A DNA stretch of 64,000 bases from assembly GCA_964019335.1 (NCBI GenBank), contig OZ025739.1:124001-188000 (forward strand), read 5' to 3'. A program made the translations under genes and the position numbers. Every line of letters begins with the position of its first letter. Position 1 is the stretch's first letter. The notes under the pieces are model-generated. The model saw only the letters and a program-made list of their open reading frames with translations. It made no database searches and was not told the origin of the DNA. Source of the DNA: Diplonema japonicum (Eukaryota; Euglenozoa; Diplonemea; Diplonemida; Diplonemidae). Shown here piece after piece: positions 42,009 through 51,171 of this stretch.

Positions 42009-42108
42009 TTATCTGCGGCTGACTTCTTTTTTTTTTCCTCCTTTTTTTCCCCCTAAAAAATCTCGTCACCATGTCCTCCCGACAGATAAAAAAAAAAAAA
42101 AAAAAAAA
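41733..42108. other. Intergenic spacer
   Basis: A and T runs, including a long T-tract (about 41950-42005) and an A-run directly before the 42109 start. No other feature. Confidence 0.6.
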
Positions 42109-44742
42109 ATGGCACCACCACCACCACCACCACCACCACGACAACTCGGGTATCTAGCAGACTTCCGTCCGGCTTCAGAAGAAATGAAGCAAATAAGTAA
42201 GGAATGTGGTTTGGTGGTGCGGATGTACAACGGGGAAGCGTCGAGGGCAAAGGGAACGCACAGGGAGCCGAAGAAGGTACGAGAGTGGACGGTTTTGCTG
42301 GCGAAGATAAAAATCGTGGTGGAGGACCTCCGTGTCGACCCCGACGAGGTAAACGCCTTCATGAACAGGTTCGCGAGGAAAATAACAGACGAAAACGAGA
42401 AAATCCTAAACTCCGAACTCCACCGTTTGTCCAACCTGCGCAAGACACTCTATGACACATACCACTCCCTGAGCCAACGCTCCAGATCCTTGTCGAAGGT
42501 ACGGTACATCTTACTCCATGAAGATGACTACAGCGGTCCTCATTTTACAAGCGTGCTTCTCGAATCTCTTGAAACATACACAAAATCAACGGCGGACGCC
42601 ATTTATTTGATGTTCTCCCTGCGCGAATTCAGTGTTCGAGACCCTGCGACATCGTTCACCGGTTCCTACATAGCCTTTTTCGAACGGGTGCAAAAAGAAG
42701 CACGGCTCCTTAGTTCCGAGCCGAAAATTCAAGACACCGTGAAAAATATAACAGGAAACCCGTTGTTGCGTGATGTAACAGTGCCGTGCACAGCCGCTGT
42801 GAAAACCGCTGAAAAACTTCTCAGAGAATTCAATGAAGGCGTGGCGAAGGATGCTCTGGAGGCTGAAAAAGCGGAAAACACACTGAAATCGATAAACCCG
42901 CTCATCGTCACCGCTCAAAAATACGTAAGAGGATACTCTGCTAGAAAGCACTGCTTGAGACTGTTGCAACACCCACGCACCGTTAAATTCGTATCACACG
43001 CACCAACGCCATCACCGAAAGGGAAGGATCATATACCTTCCCTGCCTTCGCCAAGACTACTGCGGCGGGTGTCGTTCACGGATAAAAGCATAGGCACTGG
43101 TGAGGAATATTTCGCGATACCAAGTTGTAGACAGTCGAATCCCAACCGTCTCCCCATCACGAAGCACTCTGTTGAACAGCTACACACCATGAGAAGCAGA
43201 ACCAGAAGACGCCACACCATAACCCGGCCTTGCTTGGCATTACACGGTCGTTGCAACCCTCTTTGCATGACGAAAACAATTTTAAATCTGAAAACTCTGC
43301 ACTTTGCGATCCAACTGTTATCAGGCCCCATTGACACATCGTTCACCAATACGACAAATGTACCGCTTTTATCTGATGTTCCTGAAACGCCTTCTAGGAG
43401 GCAGAGCAGGCCATCTAAAATAGAGGTAAAGCCAAGACGGCCTGAGATGACGCAGTTGCAAAAACGATTGCAAACAGCTGTTTTGGAGGCGGAACAACCC
43501 AAAACGGAGAAGTGCCACCCTATAGAGATCGTGAAACGGCACTACAGATCCGCCACTACGGGTTCACGGTTTAAAAAGGAGTGTTTTGACGCTCTCCTCC
43601 TCCCGCCTCCTTTTAACGTTGGACTGAACAGAATCCCTTCCACAATCGTGGCTGGTATTGTGGTGTTGGTGCTCTCCGCTACATTGAAGAAAACGCGCCA
43701 CCGGTGGAACTCGAAAATCCGCGTGAACAGTATTATAAGCGCAGGGACGGGAACACACTCGAGACAGTCTGCGTCGGCGCTTAGCGGTTTCGTGTTTGGA
43801 AACAAGGAACACTTCGGTACACAACAAAAAGCCCAACGCGGCATCTCCGTGTCTCATTTTATCGCACTTGGAAAGCTCACAGTAAAGCACCGCCCAACAC
43901 GCGGTTTGCCTCTTACACAACCAGCTTGGAAACACAACAACCAAAGATGCGGGAACGAAATGGTTTGGCGTTTTGAAAACGGTCTCCTAAACCGTGCGAA
44001 ATCGATGCCTTGCAACGCACTGTCCACACGAAGATTGTCAAGGGCCCTGGGGAGGCTTCACAGAAACAGATCAAGAGAGGGCTCTCTTGACGAGTTCCCC
44101 GTGGAAACAGCGGACAAACCAAAATTACAAAAAGTATCCAAATGGCGGCCGATATTCTGCGGGGTGATTAAGGAAAGCAGAGTGCGTCGGTTCAGGACGC
44201 AAAGCACATTAAGGCTCTCAAAGGAAACTTTACGGCTTTACCAGATGTATCGTTGCTACGAGGTTTCAGAACGGACAATGCTCAGGGAGGCAGCTGCAGT
44301 TATTTTGCAGAATATGTGGAAACGCAGGGTGGCGTTAAAGGTGCTGGCGAGGCTTCGAGAACAAGAGGAGGCGGTTCATCGCGTCCTGATGCAGCGCAAG
44401 CTTGACTCAGAGATGAACCACGCGGTGATCCGCATACAAAAATGGTGGAAGCACATACTAGCGACCGATGACTTCCGTTACCTCCAGGAGACTGCCGCCG
44501 TGTTCATACAGCAGTGGTGGCACCATCTCCGGAAAATTAGCAGGCCGTTTGCGGAAAGGTTCTTCTGGCCGCTCATGGACCCTGCTAGGCACAGGTACCT
44601 CGTCCTTCTCCACGATGTCAAGCGTCTCTCTTTTTACACTTCACGCACCACGCGTCCCGGACTGGCCGCGCTGCTGACATCCTCACCCCTTCTTCAAAAT
44701 CTTTCCCTTACACAGATTCTTCTCGCTTCCCGCGCTTCGTAA
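42109..44742 (+). CDS. IQ-motif helical protein, 877 aa
   Basis: The protein begins MAPPPPPPPPRQ. Residues 20-265 are helical (KKVREWTVLLAKIKIVVEDL, ENEKILNSELHRLSNLRKTL). An IQ-like helix occurs near 266-290 (IVTAQKYVRGYSARKHCLRL). The middle (about 300-720) is basic and low in predicted structure. Three further IQ helices cluster at about 722-815 (AAAVILQNMWKRRVALKVLA, AVIRIQKWWKHILA, TAAVFIQQWWHHLRK). A calmodulin-binding or cytoskeletal role is inferred. The start is chosen after a 17-base A-run; the upstream in-frame sequence is Phe/Lys homopolymer translation and is not coding. No intron is evident. No named family was recognised. Confidence 0.78.
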   Translation: MAPPPPPPPPRQLGYLADFRPASEEMKQISKECGLVVRMYNGEASRAKGTHREPKKVREWTVLLAKIKIVVEDLRVDPDEVNAFMNRFARKITDENEKILNSELHRLSNLRKTLYDTYHSLSQRSRSLSKVRYILLHEDDYSGPHFTSVLLESLETYTKSTADAIYLMFSLREFSVRDPATSFTGSYIAFFERVQKEARLLSSEPKIQDTVKNITGNPLLRDVTVPCTAAVKTAEKLLREFNEGVAKDALEAEKAENTLKSINPLIVTAQKYVRGYSARKHCLRLLQHPRTVKFVSHAPTPSPKGKDHIPSLPSPRLLRRVSFTDKSIGTGEEYFAIPSCRQSNPNRLPITKHSVEQLHTMRSRTRRRHTITRPCLALHGRCNPLCMTKTILNLKTLHFAIQLLSGPIDTSFTNTTNVPLLSDVPETPSRRQSRPSKIEVKPRRPEMTQLQKRLQTAVLEAEQPKTEKCHPIEIVKRHYRSATTGSRFKKECFDALLLPPPFNVGLNRIPSTIVAGIVVLVLSATLKKTRHRWNSKIRVNSIISAGTGTHSRQSASALSGFVFGNKEHFGTQQKAQRGISVSHFIALGKLTVKHRPTRGLPLTQPAWKHNNQRCGNEMVWRFENGLLNRAKSMPCNALSTRRLSRALGRLHRNRSREGSLDEFPVETADKPKLQKVSKWRPIFCGVIKESRVRRFRTQSTLRLSKETLRLYQMYRCYEVSERTMLREAAAVILQNMWKRRVALKVLARLREQEEAVHRVLMQRKLDSEMNHAVIRIQKWWKHILATDDFRYLQETAAVFIQQWWHHLRKISRPFAERFFWPLMDPARHRYLVLLHDVKRLSFYTSRTTRPGLAALLTSSPLLQNLSLTQILLASRAS

Positions 44743-44892
44743 AGTAATTTTTTTTTTCTTTTTTGCTATTAACATAGCACATCCCCCTTTCTTCACATTT
44801 CTTCCCCCCCCCTTCCCCCCCACGGGTTGAGCGAATCGAGGGTGGGAATAAAAGACACACGAAAAGGGAGTAGCGAGAGGGGAGAGAGACAG

Positions 44893-45499
44893 ATGACGTG
44901 TTACACCTGTGGGATGCATGGTCACATGGCGAGGGAGTGTCCCACCGGCGGGGACGCCGGCTACAACGCTGGAAGCGCGTGCTACAACTGCGGTGCTAGA
45001 GGGCACATTTCGAGGGACTGCCCCAACGAGCCCCAGTGCTACAACTGCGGTGAGACCGGCCACGTGTCAAAGGACTGCACCCAGGAGAGCAGGGGTGAGG
45101 GGAGGTCGTGCTTCAGCTGCGGGAAGACCGGGCACTTGTCTCGGTAAGTCATGTTAAATGAGGGGGGAAAAAAAAATCCAATCCACAGCGACTGCCCCCA
45201 GGGTGGCAAAGGCGGCAGCAAGGGAAGGAATGTAGAATGCTACAACTGCGGCGGGTACGGGCACATGTCTCGGTATGATAGGCCCTTATTAGGGGGGGGG
45301 GGGATCATGGAATAATAACAACAAAACAGTCAATGCACCAGTAACAGGGGTGCCTACAACAGGGGGTCTTATGGTGGTGGGAAGGGTTACGGTGGTGGTG
45401 GCGGCGGCAAGGGCTACGGTGGCGGCAAGGGTAGCTACGGCAGGGGCAACAAGTGCTACGGGTGTGGTGACTACGGCCATTTCGCAAGGTACCTTTTCC

Positions 45500-45530
<31 letters not shown>

Positions 45531-45691
45531 ATTGCCCCGCTGGTGACAGCTATGGTGAGAAGAAGTGTTACAACTGCAGCGAGACCGGGCACCTCTCCCG
45601 GGACTGCCCCACCAAACCTGAGGGTGCCAACAGATGCTATACCTGTGGGGAACCTGGTCACATGGCCCGTGAGTGCCCCCAGGCCAACTAG
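44893..45691 (+). CDS. CCHC zinc-knuckle protein 1 (CNBP/HEXBP-like), 218 aa
   Basis: Exons 44893-45143, 45189-45272, 45330-45488 and 45529-45691 give 657 coding bases. All three introns are phase 2 and split the Arg codon just before the last Cys of a knuckle. The knuckles are CX2CX4HX4C (for example CYTCGMHGHMAREC and [14 protein letters not shown]); I count about eight. A Gly/Lys-rich linker (GGGKGYGGG type) lies in exon 3. This is the CNBP/HEXBP/UMSBP type, which binds single-stranded G-rich DNA or RNA. Intron 3 (45489-45528) is only 40 bases, mostly A, and ends directly in AG. The start is the Met before TCYTCG. Confidence 0.93.
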
Positions 45692-46287
45692 GTAAAAAAT
45701 ATGCTTTCTTTTTTTTTTTTTTTTCCTTCCCTCCTTTTCTCCTCCTCCCGTGAAAAAAAAGAAGGGTTTTTTTGATAGTGTCCACCTACCCCTCCCAGCT
45801 CACTTTATTTTTTTTTTCTCGGTCGTTTTTTCTTCTTCTTTTTTTTCCCCTTCCCTTTGCTTTTAAATAAGACCCTCCTTTCTTTTTTTTTTTAAACTTT
45901 ATTTTTTGTTTTCTCGTTCTCCATTCATTATGGATTTGAACGTGGCAAAAAAAAAAAATGAAAAAGGGAACAATTTCTCTTTTTTTTGTTTAATTTTTCC
46001 TCCTTGTGGTGGGATGAGAGGTGTGAGGGGAAGAGGGGGGGGGGGGGGGGGGGCAATTGATGAGATTGATAAGAAACAGAAGAAGGGAGAAAAAGTCAAT
46101 ATTTTTTGAAATTGCCCCCCCCCCCCACCTCCAGTAGTCTTTTTTTTTCCGTTTTTTATTATCCCCCCTTCCTTAACAAGACAAAAGAAATATTATTTAA
46201 AATCTCCTGTTTTATTTTTATTTTTTTTTCTTCATTTTTTTTTTCTTTCTTTTTTTCTGGTATCAGAAATTTATTTCCAAAAATAGC

Positions 46288-46416
46288 TATTTATTGCCAA
46301 CAAATAATGAGTCATTATTTAACTCGAGTTCCCGAATTTTTTGCACGAGGGCCCTGCGGGCCCTCGTGCAAAAAAACGGTAACGAGTGTTAAATAATGAC
46401 TCATTTGGCGGCAAGT
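46288..46416. repeat. Long imperfect palindrome (hairpin/cruciform-capable)
   Basis: The outer arms AATGAGTCATTATTTAAC (46306-46323) and GTTAAATAATGACTCATT (46388-46405) are perfect complements. The inner arms TGCACGAGGGCCC (46342-46354) and GGGCCCTCGTGCA (46358-46370) are perfect with a three-base loop. Between them the arms match imperfectly. A TTGCC...GGCAA pair extends the outer stem. Confidence 0.85.
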
Positions 46417-46422
46417 AAGTCG

Positions 46423-46854
46423 TTTTATTTCACTTTTCGTCATTTGAGTCACTCACTCTTCACTGCTTTCACTGCTGTTTTTTTTTCACGCAGGTCAGCT
46501 TTTTGGGGGTTTTCCTAAGGTAATACAGGGTGGCTATTTCGCCGTGGCATTTAAAGGGGAGGTAAGGCACTTATTCCCACTTTTAAGGGCTGGAATGGCC
46601 TCAGATGGCCAAAAATAGTCAAAATACCCCACCTCAAAAAAATTTTCAAGGGGTTGGGTGCATTTTTTTCCACGGCGAGACTCATTTTTCCACTCTGAAG
46701 GGCCATTATTTAACTGCAAAATCTCATTATTTAACTAGTTAAATAATGGCGATTTCGCGTTAAATAATGGCCATTTCGCGTTAAATAATGGCCATTTCGC
46801 GTTAAATAATGAGGCCCCTAGTGAGTGAAGAAAATGACGAAGAGTGAAATAAAA
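46423..46854. mobile_element. MITE-like element with 35-base terminal inverted repeats
   Basis: The left end 46423-46457 (starting TTTTATTTCACTTTTCGTC) and the complement of the right end 46820-46854 match at about 31 of 35 positions. There is no coding capacity. The interior has a GCCGTGG / CCACGGC inverted pair, tandem 21-base repeats at 46738-46800, and other copies of ATTATTTAAC. No clear target duplication can be seen because both flanks are T/A-rich. It is probably a non-autonomous DNA transposon; family unknown. Confidence 0.65.
46738..46817 (+). repeat. Tandem 21-base repeats (GTTAAATAATGGCCATTTCGC)-like
   Basis: Three 21-base units beginning GTTAAATAATGGC and ending ATTTCGC lie head to tail, with a fourth partial unit. 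GTTAAATAAT is the complement of the ATTATTTAAC copies at 46313-46323, 46709-46718 and 46730-46739, giving eight copies in about 500 bases. Confidence 0.8.
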
Positions 46855-46887
46855 AAAAAAAAAAAAGATTAAGAGAAAAAAATAAAC

Positions 46888-48084
46888 ATGTCATGCTACA
46901 AGTGCGGAGAGGAGGGCCATATGGCCAGGGCGTGCCCTAAGGGCGGGGGTGAGAACTGCTACAACTGCGGCGAGCCCGGACACATCTCCCGGTATTAACT
47001 TTTTTTTTTTTTTTTTTTTTTTAAATCTCCACACACAGCGACTGCCCCGACCGCCGCCGTGGTGGTGGTGACGACAGGGACAGGAGGGGAGGAGGTGGTG
47101 GTGGTGGTGGTGACTGCTACAACTGCGGCAGGCCCGGGCACATGTCTCGGTATGGCTTTTACTTTTCATCTAGACGAGATTACATTTTTTTTTTGACACT
47201 TTCTTTACCTGAGGCTTCAAGGCGAAGTTGCCGCGTACTCTCTCGCTGCTTCTGCCTATTTCAATGCCTCCTGCAGGGGGTCCCCGGCGTGTCTCGCCGG
47301 TATCTTTATTATCGTCTCCACTCGCCCGGGTGCCCAAAAATCAATGCAAAAATGTGCCGAGCAAAAAAAGACTTTCGCAGCTTTTTTTTTTTAAAACCCC
47401 CTTTTTTTTGCTCGTGCGAACAAACAAAGACATATAGTCATAAAGAATTCTTTTTTTTTTTTTTTGGTGGAATGCTGCATGACTTTCGTTTTAAAAAAAA
47501 AAAATAATAATAATAATAAAAAAACCCAGCGACTGCCCCGACCGCCGTGGTGACGACAGGGACAGGAGGGGAGGCGGTGGTGGTGGTGGTGGTGACTGCT
47601 ACAACTGCGGCAAGCCCGGTCACTTCTCCCGGTATGTTTAAAGAAGTGGGTGGGGGAAAAAAAAAAATCCAGCGAATGCCCCGAAGCTCGCCGTGGTGGT
47701 GACGACAGGGATAGGAGGGGAGGAGGTGGTGGTGGTGACTGCTACAACTGCGGCAGGCCCGGTCACTTCTCCCGGTATGTTAAGAAAAAAAAAAAAGGAA
47801 AACAAAACACAGCGAGTGCCCTGACGCCCGCCGTGGCAGGGGGGACTCTAGGGACAGGAGGGGAGGTGGCGGTGGTGGTGACTGCTACAACTGCGGCAAG
47901 CCCGGACACTTCTCCCGGTATGTTTGGAGGGAAAGAAAAAGAAAAAAAAAAAAGTGAGTGCCCTGACGCCCGCCGTGGTGACTCCAGGGACAGGAGGGGC
48001 GGTGGTGGTGGTGGCGGCGGTGGTGGCTGCTTCAACTGCGGTGAGCAGGGTCACTTCTCCAGGGAGTGCCCCAACAGGAGGTAG
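46888..48084 (+). CDS. CCHC zinc-knuckle protein 2 with one-knuckle exons, 217 aa
   Basis: Exons 46888-46991, 47039-47149, 47530-47631, 47673-47774, 47813-47917 and 47955-48084 give 654 coding bases. Every intron is phase 2 in the Arg codon between the zinc-binding His and the final Cys (HISR/DC, HMSR/DC, HFSR/EC). The four internal exons (111, 102, 102, 105 bases) are all multiples of three, and each supplies a final Cys, an Arg/Asp/Gly linker (DRRRGGGDDRDRRGGG type) and the first three ligands of the next knuckle. Seven knuckles result. Introns are 37-47 bases except intron 2 (47150-47529, 380 bases). Single-stranded nucleic-acid binding is inferred. Confidence 0.92.
47150..47529 (+). other. 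Unusually long intron with a hairpin
   Basis: This intron of the zinc-knuckle 2 gene is about ten times longer than its neighbours. It contains a 6-bp hairpin CCGGCG (47284-47289) / CGCCGG (47295-47300) in a GC-rich island, then homopolymers. It could house an intronic small RNA, but no C/D or H/ACA signature was recognised. Confidence 0.5.
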
Positions 48085-48431
48085 ATACTTAATGAGCTCC
48101 GTACAATCAGGTTAAATTAGTTGGGGGGAGGGGGGACAAAAGTTTCTTGACATTATATTTATCATTTTCACCCCCACCCCCCATTCATTTGTTTTATTTT
48201 AGTGAGTTTAAAAAGGAAAAAGGGGGGGGGGATAAAAATAAAGCATTTTTTCTCCGTCCCTTTTTTAAAAAAAAGCAGCAGTGGAAAAAAAAAAAAAAAA
48301 GAAAGAAGTTTTTTTTTAAGAAAAAAAAAAGAGTTTTTTTTCCCCAGTGTCTTAACATTTTTTTTTTGCCGCCCAGCACGTACATCCACAGACCTCTTCA
48401 AAGGTCGTCTCTTATGCATTATTTGTTTCTT

Positions 48432-48465
<34 letters not shown>

Positions 48466-48591
48466 TTTACATCTCCCTCTCCAGCCCAACCCATGCATAG
48501 CCCTTCTTTCTTTTTTATGTTTTTTTTTTTTTCTTCAGAGCGTTGTTTGAAGTGAGACTAATCCGTTTTCAGTTATCAATTTAACCCGAAA
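48085..48591. other. Intergenic spacer
   Basis: G, A and T runs; a T-rich tract ending TTCTTCAG at about 48538 sits 54 bases before the next start and may be a trans-splice acceptor. Confidence 0.55.
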
Positions 48592-49297
48592 ATGTCGTGC
48601 TACACCTGCGGTGAGGAGGGACACATGTCGAGGTATGCACTTTGAAAACAAAAAATTCTTTCAGGAACTGCCCCAAGGGCAAGTCGGCCTCGAGCATGTC
48701 TTGCTACAACTGTGGCGAAACCGGCCACATGTCCAGGGAGTGCCCCCAGGGCGGTAAGATGGGTGGTGGTGGCGACAGGTCGTGCTACAACTGCGGCGAA
48801 ACCGGTCACATCTCCCGGTACGCCATTTAAAAAAAATTTTTTTAAAAAAAAAAATGTTTACCTTCAGTGACTGCCCCACTGGGAGGTCCGGTGGTGGCGG
48901 CGGTGGCAAGTGCTACGAGTGCAACGGGTACGGCCACATGGCGCGGTATGACAACAGCAAAGAAAAAAAAAGAAGGGGAAAAAAAAAATACAGTGAGTGC
49001 CCCAACAAGGGCAGCGGTGGTGGTGGTGGCAAGTGGGGTGGTGGTGGCCACGGTGGTGGCAAGGGTGGCAGCATGAAGTGCTACGAGTGCGGCAACTACG
49101 GCCACATGGCCCGTGACTGCACCAAGGCCGGTGGTGGTGGTGGTGGCAAGTCGTGCTACAACTGCGGTGAGTCCAACCACTTCGCTAGGGACTGCCCCAC
49201 GGCCCCCAGCGGTGGCAGCAGGGGTGGTGGCGGCAGGGGTGGCTGCTACTCCTGCGGGGAGACCGGCCACATGGCCCGTGACTGCCCCAACAACTAG
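48592..49297 (+). CDS. CCHC zinc-knuckle protein 3, 191 aa
   Basis: Exons 48592-48632, 48665-48817, 48868-48945 and 48994-49297 give 576 coding bases; all introns are phase 2 at the same Arg codon as in the other zinc-knuckle genes. Seven CX2CX4HX4C knuckles are present ([14 protein letters not shown] through [14 protein letters not shown]), separated by Gly-rich linkers. The protein is a close paralogue of the gene at 49751, with near-identical exons and conserved but length-variable introns. It is CNBP/HEXBP-like; binding to single-stranded nucleic acid is inferred. The start codon precedes SCYTCG. Confidence 0.93.
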
Positions 49298-49750
49298 ACT
49301 CTGAACCAATGTTTGCGGTCACTTCTTCCGGTATGCTCCATACATCTAACAAACCCTTACAGCGAGTGTCCTGAGATGCCTCAGGGAAGGAAGATGGTGG
49401 TGCGAGAAAAAAAAAGTTTTTTTGAAAAAAAATTGGGGTAGAGAGGACGTAGGACCTAAGGAAACGAGTGTTCCACATCTACAACACCCACACAACACAC
49501 ACACACCCAGCAACACATCCACATATTTTGAGAGACAAGGCAAGTTTTGAATCGGCAGGGGATTGCGTGATAAGGAACAGTGCCCTGTGGCCTCTGCTTG
49601 TTTTTTTCTCAGTTTATATTTCACTTTTTTTTTTTTTTTTTATGACCCCAACCCAAAATCTCATTATTATTATTATTATTATTATTATTTTCTTTTGTAA
49701 CACGGTTTGTCAGCCAAACACAGCTATTTGTTTAAACCCCCCCAAAAAAA
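49298..49750. other. Intergenic spacer with a zinc-knuckle relic
   Basis: The spacer holds a degraded knuckle fragment (49313-49400), a CACA-rich patch (49483-49510), a TTA-type microsatellite (about 49663-49690) and homopolymers. Confidence 0.6.
49313..49400 (+). pseudogene. Relic of a zinc-knuckle exon-intron-exon unit
   Basis: TGCGGTCACTTCTTCCGG at 49313-49330 reads C-G-H-F-F-R. It is followed by GTATGC, a short intron-like stretch ending CTTACAG, and CGAGTGTCCTGAG, which would read R-E-C-P-E. This is the same split-Arg arrangement as in the neighbouring genes, but there is no start and no complete knuckle. It probably marks a decayed gene copy. Confidence 0.5.
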
Positions 49751-50469
49751 ATGGCGTGCTACAACTGCGGTGAGGAGGGACACATGTCGAGGTATGCACA
49801 AGAGAAAAAAAAAAGAATAAAAGGGAATTTTTATAAAAAATCCTTCAGGAACTGCCCCAGCGAGAGGAAGACGGGTGGTGGTGGCGACAGGTCGTGCTAC
49901 AACTGCGGCGAAACTGGTCACATGTCCAGGGAGTGCACCCAGAGGAAGACTGGGGGTGGTGGTGGCGACAGGTCGTGCTACAACTGCGGCGAAACCGGTC
50001 ACATCTCCCGGTATGTCAATAAAAAAAACCCCCCCTATTACCTTCTTCAGTGACTGCCCCACTGGGAGGTCCGGTGGTGGCGGTGGCAAGTGCTACGAGT
50101 GCAACGGGTACGGCCACATGGCGCGGTATGACAACAGCAAAGAAAAAAAAGAAGAGAAAATACAGTGAGTGCCCCAACAAGGGCGGTGGTGGTGGTGGCA
50201 AGTGGGGTGGTGGTGGCCACGGTGGTGGCAAGGGTGGCAGCATGAAGTGCTACGAGTGCGGCAACTACGGCCACATGGCCCGTGACTGCACCACCGGTGG
50301 TGGTGGTGGTGGCAAGGGCAGCGGCAAGTCGTGCTACAACTGCGGTGAGACCAACCACCTTGCCAGGGACTGCCCCACGGCCCCCAGCGGTGGTGGTGGC
50401 AGCAGGGGTGGCTGCTACTCCTGCGGGGAGTCTGGCCACATGGCCCGTGACTGCCCCAACGCCAACTAG
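49751..50469 (+). CDS. CCHC zinc-knuckle protein 4, 193 aa
   Basis: Exons 49751-49791, 49849-50010, 50051-50125 and 50166-50469 give 582 coding bases, with phase-2 introns at the same split Arg codon. Seven knuckles are present; the second to fourth ([42 protein letters not shown] pattern) are nearly identical to those of the 48592 gene. Linkers are Gly/Lys-rich. It is a tandem duplicate of protein 3 with small insertions and deletions in linkers and introns. Binding to single-stranded G-rich DNA or RNA is inferred from the CNBP/HEXBP family. Confidence 0.93.
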
Positions 50470-51171
50470 ACCTTGAAACTCGAGTTGCTCCCACCCTTTT
50501 CCCCGCTCTCTTTTCAATTTTTCTTTTCTTATTTTTACTTATTTTTTTACCTCCATAGTTAGCTCCTCGCACCGGATTTTAGTTTTTTTATATTATTTTT
50601 TAACAACTTTTTTTTTTTTTTTTCCCCAATGGGTCATCAACGCGGGGAAAAAAAAGAAAAAGAAAAAGTAACTTCCTCCCACGTGACATGGTTTTTTTTT
50701 CTCCCCAACCCCAAGCCAGAATAAGAGAAAGAAGAACACAAAAAACGAGAAAAAAAAAAAAAGTAGCATTGCGAGAAAAAAAAAAAAGGAGAAGAAAAGT
50801 GGTGAGAGTCCGAATCCGAACCGTTCTGAATGAAGAAAAAAAGGAGTTTTTTTTTTTTTTTTGAAAACATTTTTGCATAATAGTCATCAAGGGGAAAGAG
50901 GGAGGGAAGGGAAAGTTAAAAAACAAACTAACCGCCCTCTTTCCACCCCCCCCCCCCCCCACTTATTACTTTATAAAAAGAGGAAGAACTACTTCTCAGT
51001 ACTATTTCTAAAAAAAAAAAAGCCCCCCCTGCTCCAAGAAAAAGGGAAAAAACCACACTCACATTTTTTTATTTTTGTTATTTTTTGAAGAATATTACCT
51101 ACGCTTGGAGAGCTAAAGTTAGAAAGAAAGAAAACACAGGGGGAGGGGAGGAGAGGGGGGAGGAAGGGACA
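50470..51171. other. Intergenic spacer
   Basis: A, T and C runs with complex patches (50640-50740, 50800-50840). A G/A-rich leader precedes the 51172 start. No gene or clear fold seen. Confidence 0.6.

Larger units (their letters stand above)
45692..46887. other. Intergenic region with palindromic elements
   Basis: 45692-46250 is homopolymer-rich with no gene. 46288-46416 is a long palindrome and 46423-46854 a MITE-like element (listed separately). The next start follows 33 bases after the element. Confidence 0.65.

Noticed and set aside
46700-46817. Tandem 21-base repeats considered as a CRISPR-like array
   Set aside because: Units are contiguous without spacers, there are no cas genes, and the genome is eukaryotic.
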